Below are positions 11,297 to 22,241 of a DNA stretch of 64,000 nt, one piece after another (position 1 is the first letter of the stretch; every line of letters begins with the position of its first letter). The stretch is from Triatoma infestans (taxonomy: Eukaryota > Arthropoda > Insecta > Hemiptera > Reduviidae): positions 54,197-118,196 of the forward strand of contig JAAEAF010002642.1 in assembly GCA_011037195.1 (NCBI GenBank). The letters are read 5' to 3'. Made by a program: the position numbers and the translations under genes. The notes under the pieces were generated by a model, which was given only the letters and a program-made list of their open reading frames with translations, was not told the DNA's origin and made no database searches.

Positions 11297-13813
11297 CTAG
11301 AATGAAAATCCAGGCCCAGGTTTTAACCATCTAAGTTTCACAACAGACCGAACAAATCGGACCAAAACCTTAAAAGGACACAGCTTAAGATCCTCTACCG
11401 ACATCCTATTCCGGCCGAAGGTCCTAAACCTAATCTCCTCACAACCCAAACAATTCGTCATCAAATGCATGGGTGTTTCCTCCTCAGTTTCACAAACTCT
11501 ACAAAAAGGGTCAGGCACAAGTCCCATTATATAGAGATGTCTCCTTAAACCACAATGCCCAGTGAGGAATCCAACCAGATACCTGAGGGAGGTCCGTGAA
11601 AGACATCGGACCCCACTACTCAAAGCTCCGTCCGGGCCCCCAATGAGCATTTTAGACTGCCGACAACCCACTGCACTCATCCATAAGGATGAGTGCTGTG
11701 AGGTCATCCACGTCTGAAAGCCCGACAAACATGTGTCAGAAGACACACCAACAGCAGGCTCTGGACCAATGAAAGGGAGAGAGGCACCTAATTTGGCAAA
11801 CCTATCCACCTCCTCATTCCCAAAAATTCCCATATGACCTGGAACCCAGACCAGAAGCACATCCTTTAATGAAGAAAGATCTTCCAGTCTTCTAGAACAT
11901 TCCAACACCAATCTGGAAGTGAAGACACATGAATTAAGCGCCTTCAACGCAGCCTGGCTATCCGAGCAGATACAAACACCTTTTAAATTAGTGTTACGCA
12001 CCCTCTCATCCAAAATACAGCAAAGAATTGCATAAACCTCAGCCTGGAAAACGGTGGCCCACTCACCAAGAGGCGCTACCAAATGATCTCCCGTCTCAAA
12101 ATAGACGGCAGCCCCAGACCTACCATCCATCCTGGAACCGTCCGTGTAGCATCGGAGATAATTCTCAGGAATCACACCAGACGGACCCAGGGTTAACCAA
12201 TCTTCCCTAGAAGGCAACCTAACCCTGTAGGAATGACCAAAGACAAAAGTCTTCAAATTCCTATCAGAAGGGAAACCTGTAATGGGAATCCTTAAAAGCA
12301 TCTCACGATAAATGGTAGAATGACCATATCGCTTACCCTGCCAAAAACCTGCCTGTTTAATTCTATAACAGGCTTTCATTGCCTGGTTTTTCACCTCCAC
12401 AAAAAGAGGTGGAATCCCTAACAAAGTCTCCATAGATGCGGTCGGTGTCGTCCGAAACGCTCCAGTCACCGCCAGACAAGCCAAGCGTTGGACTTCTTCC
12501 AACAGCTGCCTAGCAGATCGTGTTTCAATGCGACGCCACCACACCAAAGCCGCATATACCAATCTAGGTTTAATGACCATACAATAAATCCAGAACATCA
12601 TCTTGGGAGTGATTCCCCAGTTCTTACCTACAACTCTTCGACATTGCCAAAAGGAGATTATCGCCTTTTGATGTTGTGTCTTAACATGTTCCGACCAGTT
12701 CAATTTACTGTCGAGAACTACTCCAAGGAACTTCACTGATTTGCTAACCTGTATGGAAGTACCTAACAACCTAGGAGGTGTAAAACCTACTATCTTCCTT
12801 CTATGAGTAAATAGAATTGCCTGGGTCTTAATAGGATTAATAGAAAGACCCTTATCCTGTGTCCAACAATATACCATGTTAAGGGCGCTTTGCATTAGGT
12901 CCGAAATAGTGGACAAACAGCGCCCTAACAATAAAATAACACCATCATCGGCATATGCTTGCACATAAAATCCCGATGAATTCATCCTAACCAAAAGGTC
13001 ATCCATGACGACGCACCACAACTTAGGTGAGAGACAACCCCCTTGAGGGCAACCTCTCCCCACTTGTACTATCATGGTGCGCCCGCCAAGGGAAACCTGT
13101 ATAACCCTACTCCTAAGATAGACACCTATCCAATTGATTAAGACGGGATGTATACCTTTTCGTACCAAGGCATCTTCCAGAGCATCAAACGATACTCTGT
13201 CAAATGCCCCCTCAACATCAAAGAAACACCCTATGGCATATTCTTTTATTTCCAAAGCAGATTCTATCCTTCCGACGAGACAATGTAATGCAGTCTCTGT
13301 CGACTTACCCACAATATAAGCATGTTGGTTAGGATGGAGTGGATGATCCCTTAATGGGCCATCAGTAATATACCTATCCACCAACCTTTCCAAAGTTTTC
13401 AAGAGGAAAGACATAAGACTAATGGGTCTAAATGCCTTGGGGTCGGAGTAGTCATTTCTTCCCGGCTTGGGAATAAAGACTACCCTTACTTCTCTCCATA
13501 ATGTTGGTACATAACCAAACATCAAACATCCTTTAAACAATCTTAACAATTCCTTCGTCAGCACGTCCCCACCCTTTTGCAACAGACAAGGATAAATCCC
13601 GTCCGGTCCAGGTGACTTGAAAGGTGAGAAACTTTGTACTGCCCAACTAACTCTATCATGTGTGACAACCTCATCTAAGGTGGATACATCTTCAAGGTCC
13701 CATCTCCTACCACCCAACAAAGACGAAGCAGCATTTAAACCAATATTATCCGGGAAGTGAGTATCAAGCAAAAGCTGCAGTGTCTCCCCTTCCCCCCCCT
13801 GTAAAGGAACCAT
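11297..13813 (-). CDS. ORF2 3' part: reverse transcriptase, RNase H and zinc knuckle
   Basis: This 838-codon frame makes the cDNA-synthesis part of the element. The RT domain spans residues ~105-345, with motif A around D199 (CFFDVEGAFD), the GCPQGG motif at 254-259 and the catalytic AYADD at 286-290. A connection region follows. RNase H occupies ~553-680, with YTDGS (D558), E592, SDSQA (D618) and GNEEVD (D670). A CCHC knuckle at C771/C774/H783/C788 lies in a DPFCRVCETEEE context. All catalytic residues are present, so this part could still be functional. The first ~12 residues overlap the upstream endonuclease frame in another phase. A run of eight G (minus strand, 13792-13799) lies where seven would keep one frame. 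Antisense frames at 12028-13319 are shadows. Confidence 0.92.
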   Translation of the reverse strand: MVPLQGGEGETLQLLLDTHFPDNIGLNAASSLLGGRRWDLEDVSTLDEVVTHDRVSWAVQSFSPFKSPGPDGIYPCLLQKGGDVLTKELLRLFKGCLMFGYVPTLWREVRVVFIPKPGRNDYSDPKAFRPISLMSFLLKTLERLVDRYITDGPLRDHPLHPNQHAYIVGKSTETALHCLVGRIESALEIKEYAIGCFFDVEGAFDRVSFDALEDALVRKGIHPVLINWIGVYLRSRVIQVSLGGRTMIVQVGRGCPQGGCLSPKLWCVVMDDLLVRMNSSGFYVQAYADDGVILLLGRCLSTISDLMQSALNMVYCWTQDKGLSINPIKTQAILFTHRRKIVGFTPPRLLGTSIQVSKSVKFLGVVLDSKLNWSEHVKTQHQKAIISFWQCRRVVGKNWGITPKMMFWIYCMVIKPRLVYAALVWWRRIETRSARQLLEEVQRLACLAVTGAFRTTPTASMETLLGIPPLFVEVKNQAMKACYRIKQAGFWQGKRYGHSTIYREMLLRIPITGFPSDRNLKTFVFGHSYRVRLPSREDWLTLGPSGVIPENYLRCYTDGSRMDGRSGAAVYFETGDHLVAPLGEWATVFQAEVYAILCCILDERVRNTNLKGVCICSDSQAALKALNSCVFTSRLVLECSRRLEDLSSLKDVLLVWVPGHMGIFGNEEVDRFAKLGASLPFIGPEPAVGVSSDTCLSGFQTWMTSQHSSLWMSAVGCRQSKMLIGGPDGALSSGVRCLSRTSLRYLVGFLTGHCGLRRHLYIMGLVPDPFCRVCETEEETPMHLMTNCLGCEEIRFRTFGRNRMSVEDLKLCPFKVLVRFVRSVVKLRWLKPGPGFSF

Positions 13814-14757
13814 CAGGGTATCGTAGGGTACCTAACTGACTGTCCCTATCCTTACTAAGAATCCGTACCAATCTAGATGATTCCTGGAACGAATTTATAT
13901 CCTCACAAAAGGATCTCCAGGAATTCCTCTTGGCTCTCCTCAGAGCATATTTATATGCTCTTTTAATTCTGTTATAACTATCCCATAATTCCGAAGAATC
14001 AGCAAGGACAGCCTTCCTGTATGAGCCCCTTATCTGTCTCCTTAGTTTTTCCAACGAAGAAGACCACCAGGGATTCTTACTATCCTTAACCACCTTGGGA
14101 GGACAAGACTCCTCGAATGAGGATCTAATGTGTTCATGAAGAATACCAGCCTCCCTTTCCAATTCCTCTATGCCATCAGGGGCTTCTGATTGGATAGTCA
14201 GTTTATCTTCAATAATTCTAGAATATAAACCCCAATCCGCCCTCCTGGGATTCCTATAACTAGCCAGGGTAATTGGATCAATCCCCAGACTAAACCTAAT
14301 CATCCTGTGATCGGAGATGGCAGCCTCAGGACTCACCCTCCAATCCTTAATCAGACCACTAAAATTCCTAGAGGCAAGGGAAATATCAATAACCTGTCTT
14401 CTAATCCCAGTAACAAAAGTGGGTTCATTACCCCTATTCAGGACCTCTAATCGCGTGCCCACCAGGAAATCCATGAGAGCGCGACCCCTACCATTGGTGT
14501 CGCTGCTGCCCCAGACAACATGATGTGCATTCGCGTCACATCCTATTATAATAGGCATGTCATTGGTCTCCGAATACCGAACCAAACCCATGAACTCCTG
14601 AGGAGGAGGAGAGGGGCTATCATAGGGGAAGTAAGCCGAAGCCACAACTACGTCGCGACGACGCCCACCAACCCCCAGTCCAACCCTCACCGCCACCAAG
14701 TCCAGAGAGCAGAACTGTCGAAGCAGTTCTCTAAGGGGCCCCCGGCTGACGAATTTA
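13764..14757 (-). pseudogene. ORF2 5' part: truncated apurinic-type endonuclease
   Basis: This frame carries the C-terminal two-thirds of the endonuclease that nicks the target. GCDANAHH..WG lies at residues 53-63 when counting from the TTG codon at 14699. IDISLAS starts at residue 104, and the catalytic SDH is at 129-131. A linker with an 'NPWW..SLEKLRRQIR' stretch then leads to the RT. The open frame extends upstream of 14699 through RELLRQFCSLDLVAVRV to about 14757, where it runs into AT-rich DNA with stops. The N-terminal part, with its metal-binding Asn and Glu, is missing. It ends by frameshift at the G run at 13792-13799 and is best read as the truncated start of the same polyprotein. 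Confidence 0.85.
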
Positions 14758-14769
14758 AAATTAAAAACA

Positions 14770-15569
14770 TATAATAAATAAAATTAAAAATTCATCTCCA
14801 GAGCTCTCCACCCTCCACGGAGCCTCACAATTTGGGACGCTTTGAAGAAGCGCCAGAGCTACCCTAGAGATATAGCGCCCAGGGATTGTGAGCCATGGCC
14901 CACAATACCCAGGAGCTCACCCATGCGTTCTTTACGCTAGCCGATTGACCAGAGCTGGGTTAGGCTCTGGCCGCCTGTTTAGTGGAGTCAGGAACCAAAG
15001 TGGATGGTTGGACTGCAAGGCACGCCGAGGAAACTTGCCTCCAGCGAGAACCTGCATCCTCAACCACCAGGACTTCCCTCCCCCACGACACAGGTATCCA
15101 CACACGGCAAACATGTGGGTGGCACCAGCACGTGCCACTGGCGTGTAAGACTGTAACTATGTAAGTGTATAATGTTAAGGCGTTTAGGTGTAAGTGATGC
15201 AATATGAATTCCCACGGAGGCTCCGCAGCAAAAGAATTCGCTGCAAGAGATTCAGGCCGCACATAAATTATGGCGACCCAAACAGAGGGCAGAAAAATCT
15301 CCACCAACTCACACTCCTAATGGGAAAACCACTGCACTTGTTAGTCTGTAATTGTAGCTGAGGTACGTGGGAGTGCTAGGTTCCCAAATAGCCCGAAGGC
15401 TACCCTCTGCGTTCACCCTCCAACTTAGCCACCCACGCTTCCACAACGTGGAGCGCAGATGTTTCCGGAGCCAGCGACGAGGACGCGTTGGATGGGCTAG
15501 AATGAGGTTCCGCGACGGAATAGCCGTCTCGAGAAACATAGGGAAGTTTCACCCTATGTGAGTACGAAT
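14770..15569. other. GC-rich block of unknown origin beside the non-LTR element
   Basis: Composition is clearly higher in GC than the surroundings from about 14800 to 15560. Several overlapping frames exist on both strands (for example 15309-15539 and 14932-15138, minus) but none has a recognised motif. It could be the 5' UTR or ORF1 remnant of the adjacent element, or a separate insertion. It is separated from the endonuclease frame by ~40 bp of pure A/T. Confidence 0.3.
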
Positions 15570-17539
15570 ACTCCCTCAAACCTTTGGCTCCAATAAAAGA
15601 TCTAACTTTAAGGCAATTAGTAATGTAGCAGTAGAGATTCCTTTTATGGGAGTCACTGTTTGAGTTCACTTTCAAAGGTTTATTACACGCTTTATTTTAC
15701 CGCTCATTTCAAAGTTATATACAATTTATGAAAAAGCAACTCATAGGAACTGTGTCAAACACTCGTTTATAGTTGACAAATAAGTTACAAATTTGCTTAT
15801 CTTTTAGATTCATTATTTTCGGCATTGATTAATTTAATAATTTCATACATATGTTCATCCTAGCCCAACTCTAAAAGTTTATGGACATCAAAAAAAACAA
15901 ACAAAAAATGTGAATATTAGTATCTAAATTAGCAGAAAACATAGTTATAACTCTTTTGGCTTTAACTTGTAAGTTAAGCGATGTTGTAAACCATAACTGA
16001 AAGTAATATACGAATCTTAAAACAAAAACCTCAATAGATGGGTCAATTGATAGTCCTGAACAAAAAAAAAAGGCAATGTTAGTGCAAATGGTGCATAAAT
16101 AATGTACGTTTTATTGCTGTGGATATCAAGTTAACATATATAACGTGATAACAAGCGAAAATGCTATATTTTATGTTCCTATAAATGGGACTTTTATAAA
16201 TCAATAGATTATACATGGATAAATTTATAGATCTGATAAATAAAAGACAAAAATATTGATAGAATAAATTGTAGTTTGCCAGTTTCAAATCCTTTATTTA
16301 TTTTGCATTCAATTATTTGCGAACCTATTGTCTGAATTATTTGCAATCGCCACTGAACTTTCATATCGATTTGCGGCGTAAGATATAGATCTATTTCTGT
16401 AAAATCTAATCCAATTTTAGAGGAGATCCATGTAGGCCACTCAGTTCCATATTTACTCCTAATCTCGCTACATTAGTGAAGAGGCCTTTTCTCATTAATG
16501 AAAGTACCAAGTCTTTTTGCCAACTCGCTCATAAATGGAATAAAGGGAGCTGGAGTAAACAAAAGAATGAATGGAATTAATTATATTTAACATTCCCCGC
16601 AGAGTTCAAGTCATAAAACACAATCTCCCGAAAGAATGGTGAGGTGGAATTTGAATTAGTCCGCAATCCCTCTTCTGGTAAAGTGTATTAATATTCTCTC
16701 AGTATCCAAAGCCCTTAGGAAATTCAATAGGGTATCCTGTTCGAAATTTGGGTACGCATCGGATGAAATTTGGATGGAATTATGAAAGAAACAAGCAAGT
16801 GGTCTGTATCTATAATAAATAGCGGCAGGGTTGCTTTAGAATCATCTGAATTCCACAGATATGAACCATCCTTCTTCATATGACCCATATGACTAATAGC
16901 GGAAACAAGTGTACCGGCCGTGTAACTAGAATGGAAGTCAAGGATCTCTAAGACCTTGTTGGACTGAAAGATATGAAAGGTTATTTTTTGCTTTTTATTT
17001 GTATATTTTATTATTATTGTTATTATTATTATTATATTTATATATTGTATTTCATTATTATTTAATATTATAAATATAAAAGTACCAATACTCTGAATGA
17101 TTTGCAGATGTTCCTGAACTTTCATTTCGATTGGCGAAAATTATAAACCAGTGAAATCGAAAGACAAAATAAATATAAGTAAAATATGGTTAAATATGTT
17201 GCTAAACAACCTTTCGTACTTCTGATCGGTTCATTTTTAATATAATATAAAAGCCTCATCAATATCATATCAACAAAATAACAAATGACTGCAATAACAA
17301 TAGTACGCTGGACATTACATTAGTTATTATTATGACGAAACTAACAACTTCCAGTCTTATTTAAAATGTTCATCACTCCACTTTGTGTATATGTAATCTA
17401 TAAATTCAGAAAATGTTTTTTATTAAAAATCCACTGATGGGTTTAATTTGAAGTATTTCTCACTTAATTGTCTTATTAACGAAATTTTGCAGAACTTACG
17501 AATGGAACTGCAAGATAAATTGATTTATTTTTGAATACT
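15570..17539. other. mostly AT-rich stretch with a short duplicated segment
   Basis: About 50 bp around 16333-16385 (CTGAA..ATTTGCA, then CTGAACTTTCAT and TCGATT) recurs in direct orientation at about 17092-17145. The minus-strand frame at 16724-17125 lies between them and has no recognised motif. An (ATT)n run is at 17010-17035. Nothing else was identified. Confidence 0.4.
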
Positions 17540-18960
17540 TCTTGTCCAAGTTCATTGCGGCTGATTCTGTTGTTAGTATTCAGTTGTTAAGGTCAAGCAG
17601 GTCGGAATCTTGGCCTAGCGAGTGTCAGCTATGTGATTCCTTAGCGATAAGTGTGTCATTATTTGCTGCTGAAGTATGGGGTGCTCCATAATATGGTGAT
17701 ATTATTGAACGGGGGGCAATTGAAATTTTTCAAGGCATTTTGAGACTTTCTCCTAATACTCTAAGTGCTTTAGTTAAAATGGAATTCGGGAGGATACATA
17801 TAAAATTTCAAATTTTTAAAAGAATGGTAGGTTGGTGGCATTGTATGTTGAATATGGAAGAAGGTAGAATACCAAGGTTGAGTCTTTCGAGGCTAGCGGA
17901 CTACATACTGGTATGTGTTATGAGTTGCCATATAATTGGTACTCAGAATTACGTTTATTTTTATATGCTATCACGTTTATTGTTATGATTATCTACTATC
18001 ATATCTAGATAATGTTTATATTTCACTTTATAAGGGTTTCTTCATTAAAGCTTATCGAAACCATTTAATATCCTGTGATATAGAGTTCGTTTTGAACTCC
18101 TCATATAATATAGGAGAATTAGTTCTCTAATATTCGGAGAGAAGTATTTGAATATTAATTGTGCTATTGATAAGCTGGGAGTGTTGGCTCAGCTAAGACT
18201 GGAGAGCATGAAATATTTTTCAATAAAAATTGGCTGAGAAAGGTCCACATTCGCAACAGATATGCGATGTAAATTGTGTGTTGAAATGATAGAGACAGCA
18301 GGCAACACAATGTTATTTGTATGTCCTTCACTGGCAGAAGAAAGGAGGAAATTTTCATCTCAATATATTCTGTCAAATAGTTCTAACACTGATGTTCCCG
18401 AAGATCTGTTAATTGTGGGGGATATAAATAAGTTGAATTCTATCTATCTGTTTTGTGTTAACAATCTGAGATTAAGAAAATTAAATGAGTAATTGATTTA
18501 TTGTTAGAAATTTCATTTCTTTTTTTTTTTTTTTGGACTTAAAACAAGACACATTTATGTTAGAAGTAAATTTATTTAGCTTCTGGTTAATTAGAAATAT
18601 TTGAAATCTGTTGTCATTAGATGGGCCACTCCCAGAATGATATTGTTTTGTATTTTGTTTTTTCTTTTGTTTTTATTATTATTAATAATTATAAAATTTT
18701 CTAGATATTTAATAGTAATCACTTTCAAGTTTGCTAATTATTTTTTTGTATGTATTTTAAATTTTTCTCCATCTTTTTCTTTGGTATGAAAATATTTCAA
18801 TTGCTTGTATTTATTTGGATTTATACTTTCGTTTCAAAGTTAATATTTAATTTTTCTATCTAGCTTTATATTAGCTATAATAAATTTATATAAAGCCGAC
18901 TCTCTGCTATAAGTTCATAACTTTGTAAGCAGTAATAAATAAATAATAATAATAATAATT
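17540..18960 (+). pseudogene. decayed 3' half of an APE-type non-LTR element
   Basis: Plus-strand fragments follow the C-terminal region of the 33-36 kb element in order. Near 17690 'AAEVWGAP' matches 'MAEFWGSQ'. ERGAIEIFQGILRLSP and FKRMVGWWHCML (17710-17850) match GQINFFKLLLNLP and LKKMLGWWIGLL. CKLC....ET...FVCP with DINKLNSIYLFCVNNLR (18262-18490) matches its C-terminal knuckle and tail. The His of the C-X2-C-X9-H-X4-C knuckle is Asn here. Several frameshifts show it is inactive. A 3' UTR runs to an (AAT)n tail at 18930-18958. The ORFs at 17740-17988 and 18262-18492 are pieces of this relic. Confidence 0.65.
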
Positions 18961-19740
18961 GTCTTATTCCTGAAGGATTTTTTTTTTTTTACATATTTTT
19001 GCCGATATAACACTGGAATTAAAGTCAAACATCACTAGTGTTTTAAAACGTACGCATAAATTATCTTTATTATGTAGATTGTGAGTATGCTCTAGTACCT
19101 ACTAACGAATGCTTAAAGATGAAAACTGAGGGTAGCTCATATAGCTGTTTGATAATTCTTAAACCTTGCGATTGCGACAATTTAAAAAGCTCCGAATTCA
19201 ATATAAGTTCCGCAGTGAAATTACGATAAAGAACAAAAAACATTTTTATTGCAGGTAGCTTTGAAAAGAAGCTTCAACATATTTTAGGATCATAAAAGCA
19301 AATGAAACATTACTAAATACAAATTAGATTAGTTTTGTTAGTTGCATAATGAGAAAATCCTGGATATTTTTGCAAAAAAAGTTACGGCTCAGATATTTAA
19401 TCCACTTAGATACGTAGATCTGAGGATTGAATGACCTAATCCACAGCAACCTAAAAAATTTATTAAGCATTCCTTGGATACGTTATTATTATTATTATCA
19501 TACAGTTTTCCTGATAACAAAAAAGAAGCACACGTCAATTACTTAACTATATAATGTCAGAGTTCGTACATTTATCTCATTAGGTTGAAATATGTAAAAG
19601 GAAGCCATGATCCCTGAAAAAGTAGCTAATCCACTTCCTATTTAAGGCTGGTAGAGCTGGTAGACTCATTATGGTGAGTCAAATTAGGAAGCTGAAGTTG
19701 ATTGTGATCCCTAGTTAAGAACTGACTTGATGGAGAAGAA
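18961..19740. other. AT-rich stretch, nothing recognised
   Basis: No motif or repeat match was seen. If the exon candidate at 19747-19820 is real, this would be downstream intron on its strand. Confidence 0.4.
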
Positions 19741-19746
19741 ACTTAC

Positions 19747-19820
19747 CTTGTCATCAATTTCCCAGCAAATAACGCAGTCTTTGGAGTTGTTAAACTTAAG
19801 TTTTACTCGTTTCCCGTGGG
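19747..19820 (-). CDS. candidate internal exon of an unidentified host gene
   Basis: On the minus strand a pyrimidine-rich tract ends in TTTTACTTCAG, followed by 74 nt, then AAG|GTAAGT, a consensus 5' splice site. The 74 nt are open in the phase that uses the first two bases to finish a codon and ends in phase 0, encoding HGKRVKLKFNNSKDCVICWE plus four more residues (I-D-D-K). The composition and lack of repeat match differ from the transposon relics around it. I do not recognise the protein; the 'VICWEIDD' pattern weakly recalls GOLD-type beta-strand domains, which is speculation. Flanking sequence (19821-20640 and 18961-19740) would be intron. No partner exon was found in the window. Confidence 0.5.
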
Positions 19821-20639
19821 CTGAAGTAAAAGAATAAATATCAGAGAAGAGAAACAAACTCAAAAAGTATATAAAAATAAAATAACTAATAAATAAACCA
19901 AAGTTATTGGCAATGAATATTAATATTCGTGTAGCTTTATTTGTTCTCTTCTTAGCTGTAAAATAGTAAAAATTAAAATATTTATGCATATGTTTCCATA
20001 ATAAAATAAAAGAAAATAAAGTAGATATTTCATATAAATGACAGTAAAAAATATGACGTCTGTTAGTAACATGCAGCCAAAGATAAACTGGTTTATGTTT
20101 TATATCCATTTTAGCGTTTACGTGCTCTAAATTCATGCACTAAAGGTTAACATCAAGTGTGTAACCTCTTTATCGTGGTGATACGTGTTACTAGTATATT
20201 CATATTATATAAATATTTATGTACATCCCTGTCACATTTGCGCAAATAAAGTGACAAAAACAAAATGTATTTTTTTTGTGTGTGTAAACTATCGTACTTT
20301 TATAGAAATTAAACAGCTCTAAAAAGTAGGTTAAACTATAAAGTGTAAAAGAAAAGGATTTCATTTCTTTGGTAAGAGTTAATATTTGTTTGTATAGGAA
20401 ACTGAAATCCTGGCAGTAATTTTGGGCTGATTCTACTGACTAAATGAGTATTTATATCTAGAAAAGTTAATTAGTAGAAATTTTGTACTTCTAGGGGTTT
20501 CAATGTTTATCTTATAATAACTTGAAATTTTTGTGTAACCTTCAAGCAAAATGGATTGTTTTTTTTTTCTTTTAACTAGAAATCATTTAAAGAACGAATC
20601 AATTGAAATATTAGAAGATTCAAAATATATATTAATATT
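19821..20639. other. AT-rich stretch, possible intron
   Basis: No coding motif. The minus-strand frame at 19711-20136 merely extends through the exon candidate into flanking non-coding sequence. Confidence 0.4.
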
Positions 20640-20964
20640 GTTTCAATTCTCTACAGCCCAAAATGGACCAGTGCCTCATCAAGTAAAGCCCAATCATCAG
20701 CTCCTGCTATCCTTTTCCATTTTCTCATATTCTAAAGAGATTCCTATCTTAGATCATCTCTTTCGAGATCTATCTTTTGTTTTAAATCCTTCTGGAATGA
20801 GAGAAATCCATCCACTCGAAATGTTTCAATAACTTCAATCTACGACACTCTATGTTGGCCACAAGATTGCATCCCCCAAAAAGCACATACTATAGTTTTG
20901 TCTGGTGAACCACTGTCTTGGTACCAAACAGTTTTGTCAAAATTTTACGTTTCTGAGCCTTAAA
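20640..20964 (-). pseudogene. C-terminal part of an RTE-type relic, left of the Gypsy insertion
   Basis: On the minus strand KAQKRKILTKLFG recalls the 'FERKVLRKIYG' region. RRLKLLKHFEWMDFSHSRRI recalls 'RRLKWLGHVERMD..R.P+R'. KWKRIAGADDWALLDEALVHFGL then stop recalls the common '.W.RIA.D...W..LV.EAKVHFGL' ending. Frame changes occur between blocks. The upstream continuation (CEIWI) lies at about 22540-22600, on the other side of the LTR element, so the LTR element appears to have inserted here. Confidence 0.45.
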
Positions 20965-20968
20965 ATAT

Positions 20969-21241
20969 TGTTACGTTTTCGCGGTGGGCATACTTACTAG
21001 CTAGCACGTCTAGACTAATAAAGCTAATGAGTCTACAATAAAAACCACTCCAAGGCTACAACTTCCAATATCTTTATTTCCACTACCCAGAGAAACAAAT
21101 ATTCTCACATCAAACACACAGATGAACTCCCAAAATCGTATTTCTTTCTCACTTCTTTTGTTAATTCTTTTATTATTTAAACTAACCATGTGTATAAAAC
21201 ACACATGATTCAAAATATACCTATTTTACCAGCTTGCCACA
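20969..21241 (-). repeat. 3' LTR of the short Gypsy-type element
   Basis: It is the element's downstream LTR because it follows the polypurine tract in minus sense. It matches the other LTR over nearly its whole length, including the 'CCAATATCTTTATT' and 'ACACAGATGAACTCCC' segments. The partner has a small insertion near 22362-22380. Confidence 0.88.
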
Positions 21242-21255
21242 CCATCCCCTTCTTC
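21242..21255 (-). promoter_or_regulatory. polypurine tract (plus-strand primer)
   Basis: The minus strand reads TGAAGAAGGGGATGG immediately before the 3' LTR start TGTGGCAAG. This is the expected position and composition of the plus-strand DNA primer of an LTR retrotransposon. Confidence 0.75.
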
Positions 21256-21499
21256 ATTTTGTTCGTCCCGAACAGATTCCATTTCCGGTAGGCCTGCCAA
21301 GCTGCTACTCTTGCAATTTTCGTTTTTTCCCTTCGTCTTTTTCTTCTTCTTCCTGTTCGCCCCAACCATGGTGGCCGCAATTTCTTTTCTTGCTCTTTCT
21401 CCTACCAACCTTGTACTAGTTAGGATTCTATTTCCATTTATTCCATTGGGCTTTTATTCTGCATCTTCATTTCCGTTGACTTCATCATTCTCTTTTCCG

Positions 21500-22160
21500 T
21501 CAACATTTTTGAGATTTCCTTCTTTGCAAGAGTTTTTTCTTTAGTAACTCTTGTTCTCCAGTTACTTTTAATTTTATCACTCCTTCTTCTTTTATGGATT
21601 CTTTATCATCTTCAACTTGGTCTTTGTCTTTACCAATTTCTTCATCCTCCTCATTATTATTCACCATTTATCGCCCCTGCTTCTTTTATCGATTCTTTAT
21701 CTTCTTCCTCTTGGTCTTCGTCTTTACCAATTTCTTCATCATTATTATTCGCTATTTTTATCGTTCCTCCTTCTTCTTCAGATTCTTTATCATATTCCAC
21801 TTGGTCTTCGTCTTTACCAATTTCTTCATCATTATTATTCACTATTTGTATGGTTTCTTCTTCTTCTTCTTCAGATTCTTTATCATCTTCCTCTTGGTCT
21901 TCGTCTTTACCAATTTCTTCATCCTCCTCAATCACTTCCAATTTATCTTTTAAAGTTTCTTCACCCAGGCATTCTTGAATTTTTGTTAAAGAATCATCTG
22001 TTTCGGAATCTTTCATTTTTTCGACATTTTGACAGAGGTTAATATTTTTCTGTCCACTAGTACTCTTCTCTACTACGATTAATAGTAATGCGTTTATTTG
22101 TTTATCAAATTCTTCGCGATATTTTTGAAGTAATTTTGCAAATTCTTCATGCCCGATCAT
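21500..22160 (-). CDS. gag-position ORF encoding acidic tandem repeats
   Basis: The ATG lies about 60 nt downstream of the primer-binding site. The first ~65 residues (MIGHEEFAKLLQKYREEFDK onward) are helix-rich and charged, as in the start of many Gypsy gag proteins. Then come tandem ~30-residue units around the core DEEIGKDEDQ.E.DKES, with Glu runs and NNN spacers. Three units are in frame up to the stop at 21657. A fourth follows in another frame (about 21560-21650), so a 1-nt shift has cut the frame after 167 codons. No Cys-His knuckle is seen. The plus-strand frames at 21594-22042 are antisense shadows of the repeat. Function is unknown; a nucleoprotein or host-interaction role is a guess. 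Confidence 0.6.
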
Positions 22161-22220
22161 GTTTCCTACGTATATTATTTAATATTCACCAATGCCTTCT
22201 CCTGGATCTGCCGTATCTAT

Positions 22221-22239
22221 CCCACTACTTCTGACAGCA
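22221..22239 (-). promoter_or_regulatory. primer-binding site matching tRNA-Leu
   Basis: In plus orientation the sequence reads CCCACTACTTCTGACAGCA. This is the 3' end of a tRNA-Leu (CCCACTTCTGACACCA) with a 2-nt insertion and one substitution. It lies just inside the 5' LTR, where minus-strand synthesis would be primed. tRNA-Leu priming is known from several Gypsy lineages. Confidence 0.65.
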
Positions 22240-22241
22240 GT

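Larger units (their letters stand above)
11205..14769 (-). mobile_element. R1/I-like non-LTR retrotransposon, 5'-truncated, nearly intact ORF2
   Basis: The element reads right to left: apurinic-type endonuclease, reverse transcriptase, RNase H, C-terminal CCHC knuckle, a ~90-bp 3' UTR and a short (AAT)n tail at 11197-11210. Only one frameshift separates the two large frames, so the insertion is young compared with the other relics here. The 5' end stops inside the endonuclease, in AT-rich sequence near 14757-14769. TATAATAAA occurs just outside both ends and may be a short target duplication, but it is too AT-rich to trust. An RNase H domain argues for the I, LOA or R1-related groups rather than Jockey or CR1. 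A tree would be needed to place it. Confidence 0.9.

Noticed and set aside
12028..13319. Plus-strand ORFs inside the R1/I-like element
   Set aside because: They are antisense shadows of the RT and RNase H frame and carry no motif.
21594..22042. Plus-strand Phe/Leu-rich ORFs
   Set aside because: They are antisense translations of the Glu/Asp repeat ORF of the Gypsy-type element.
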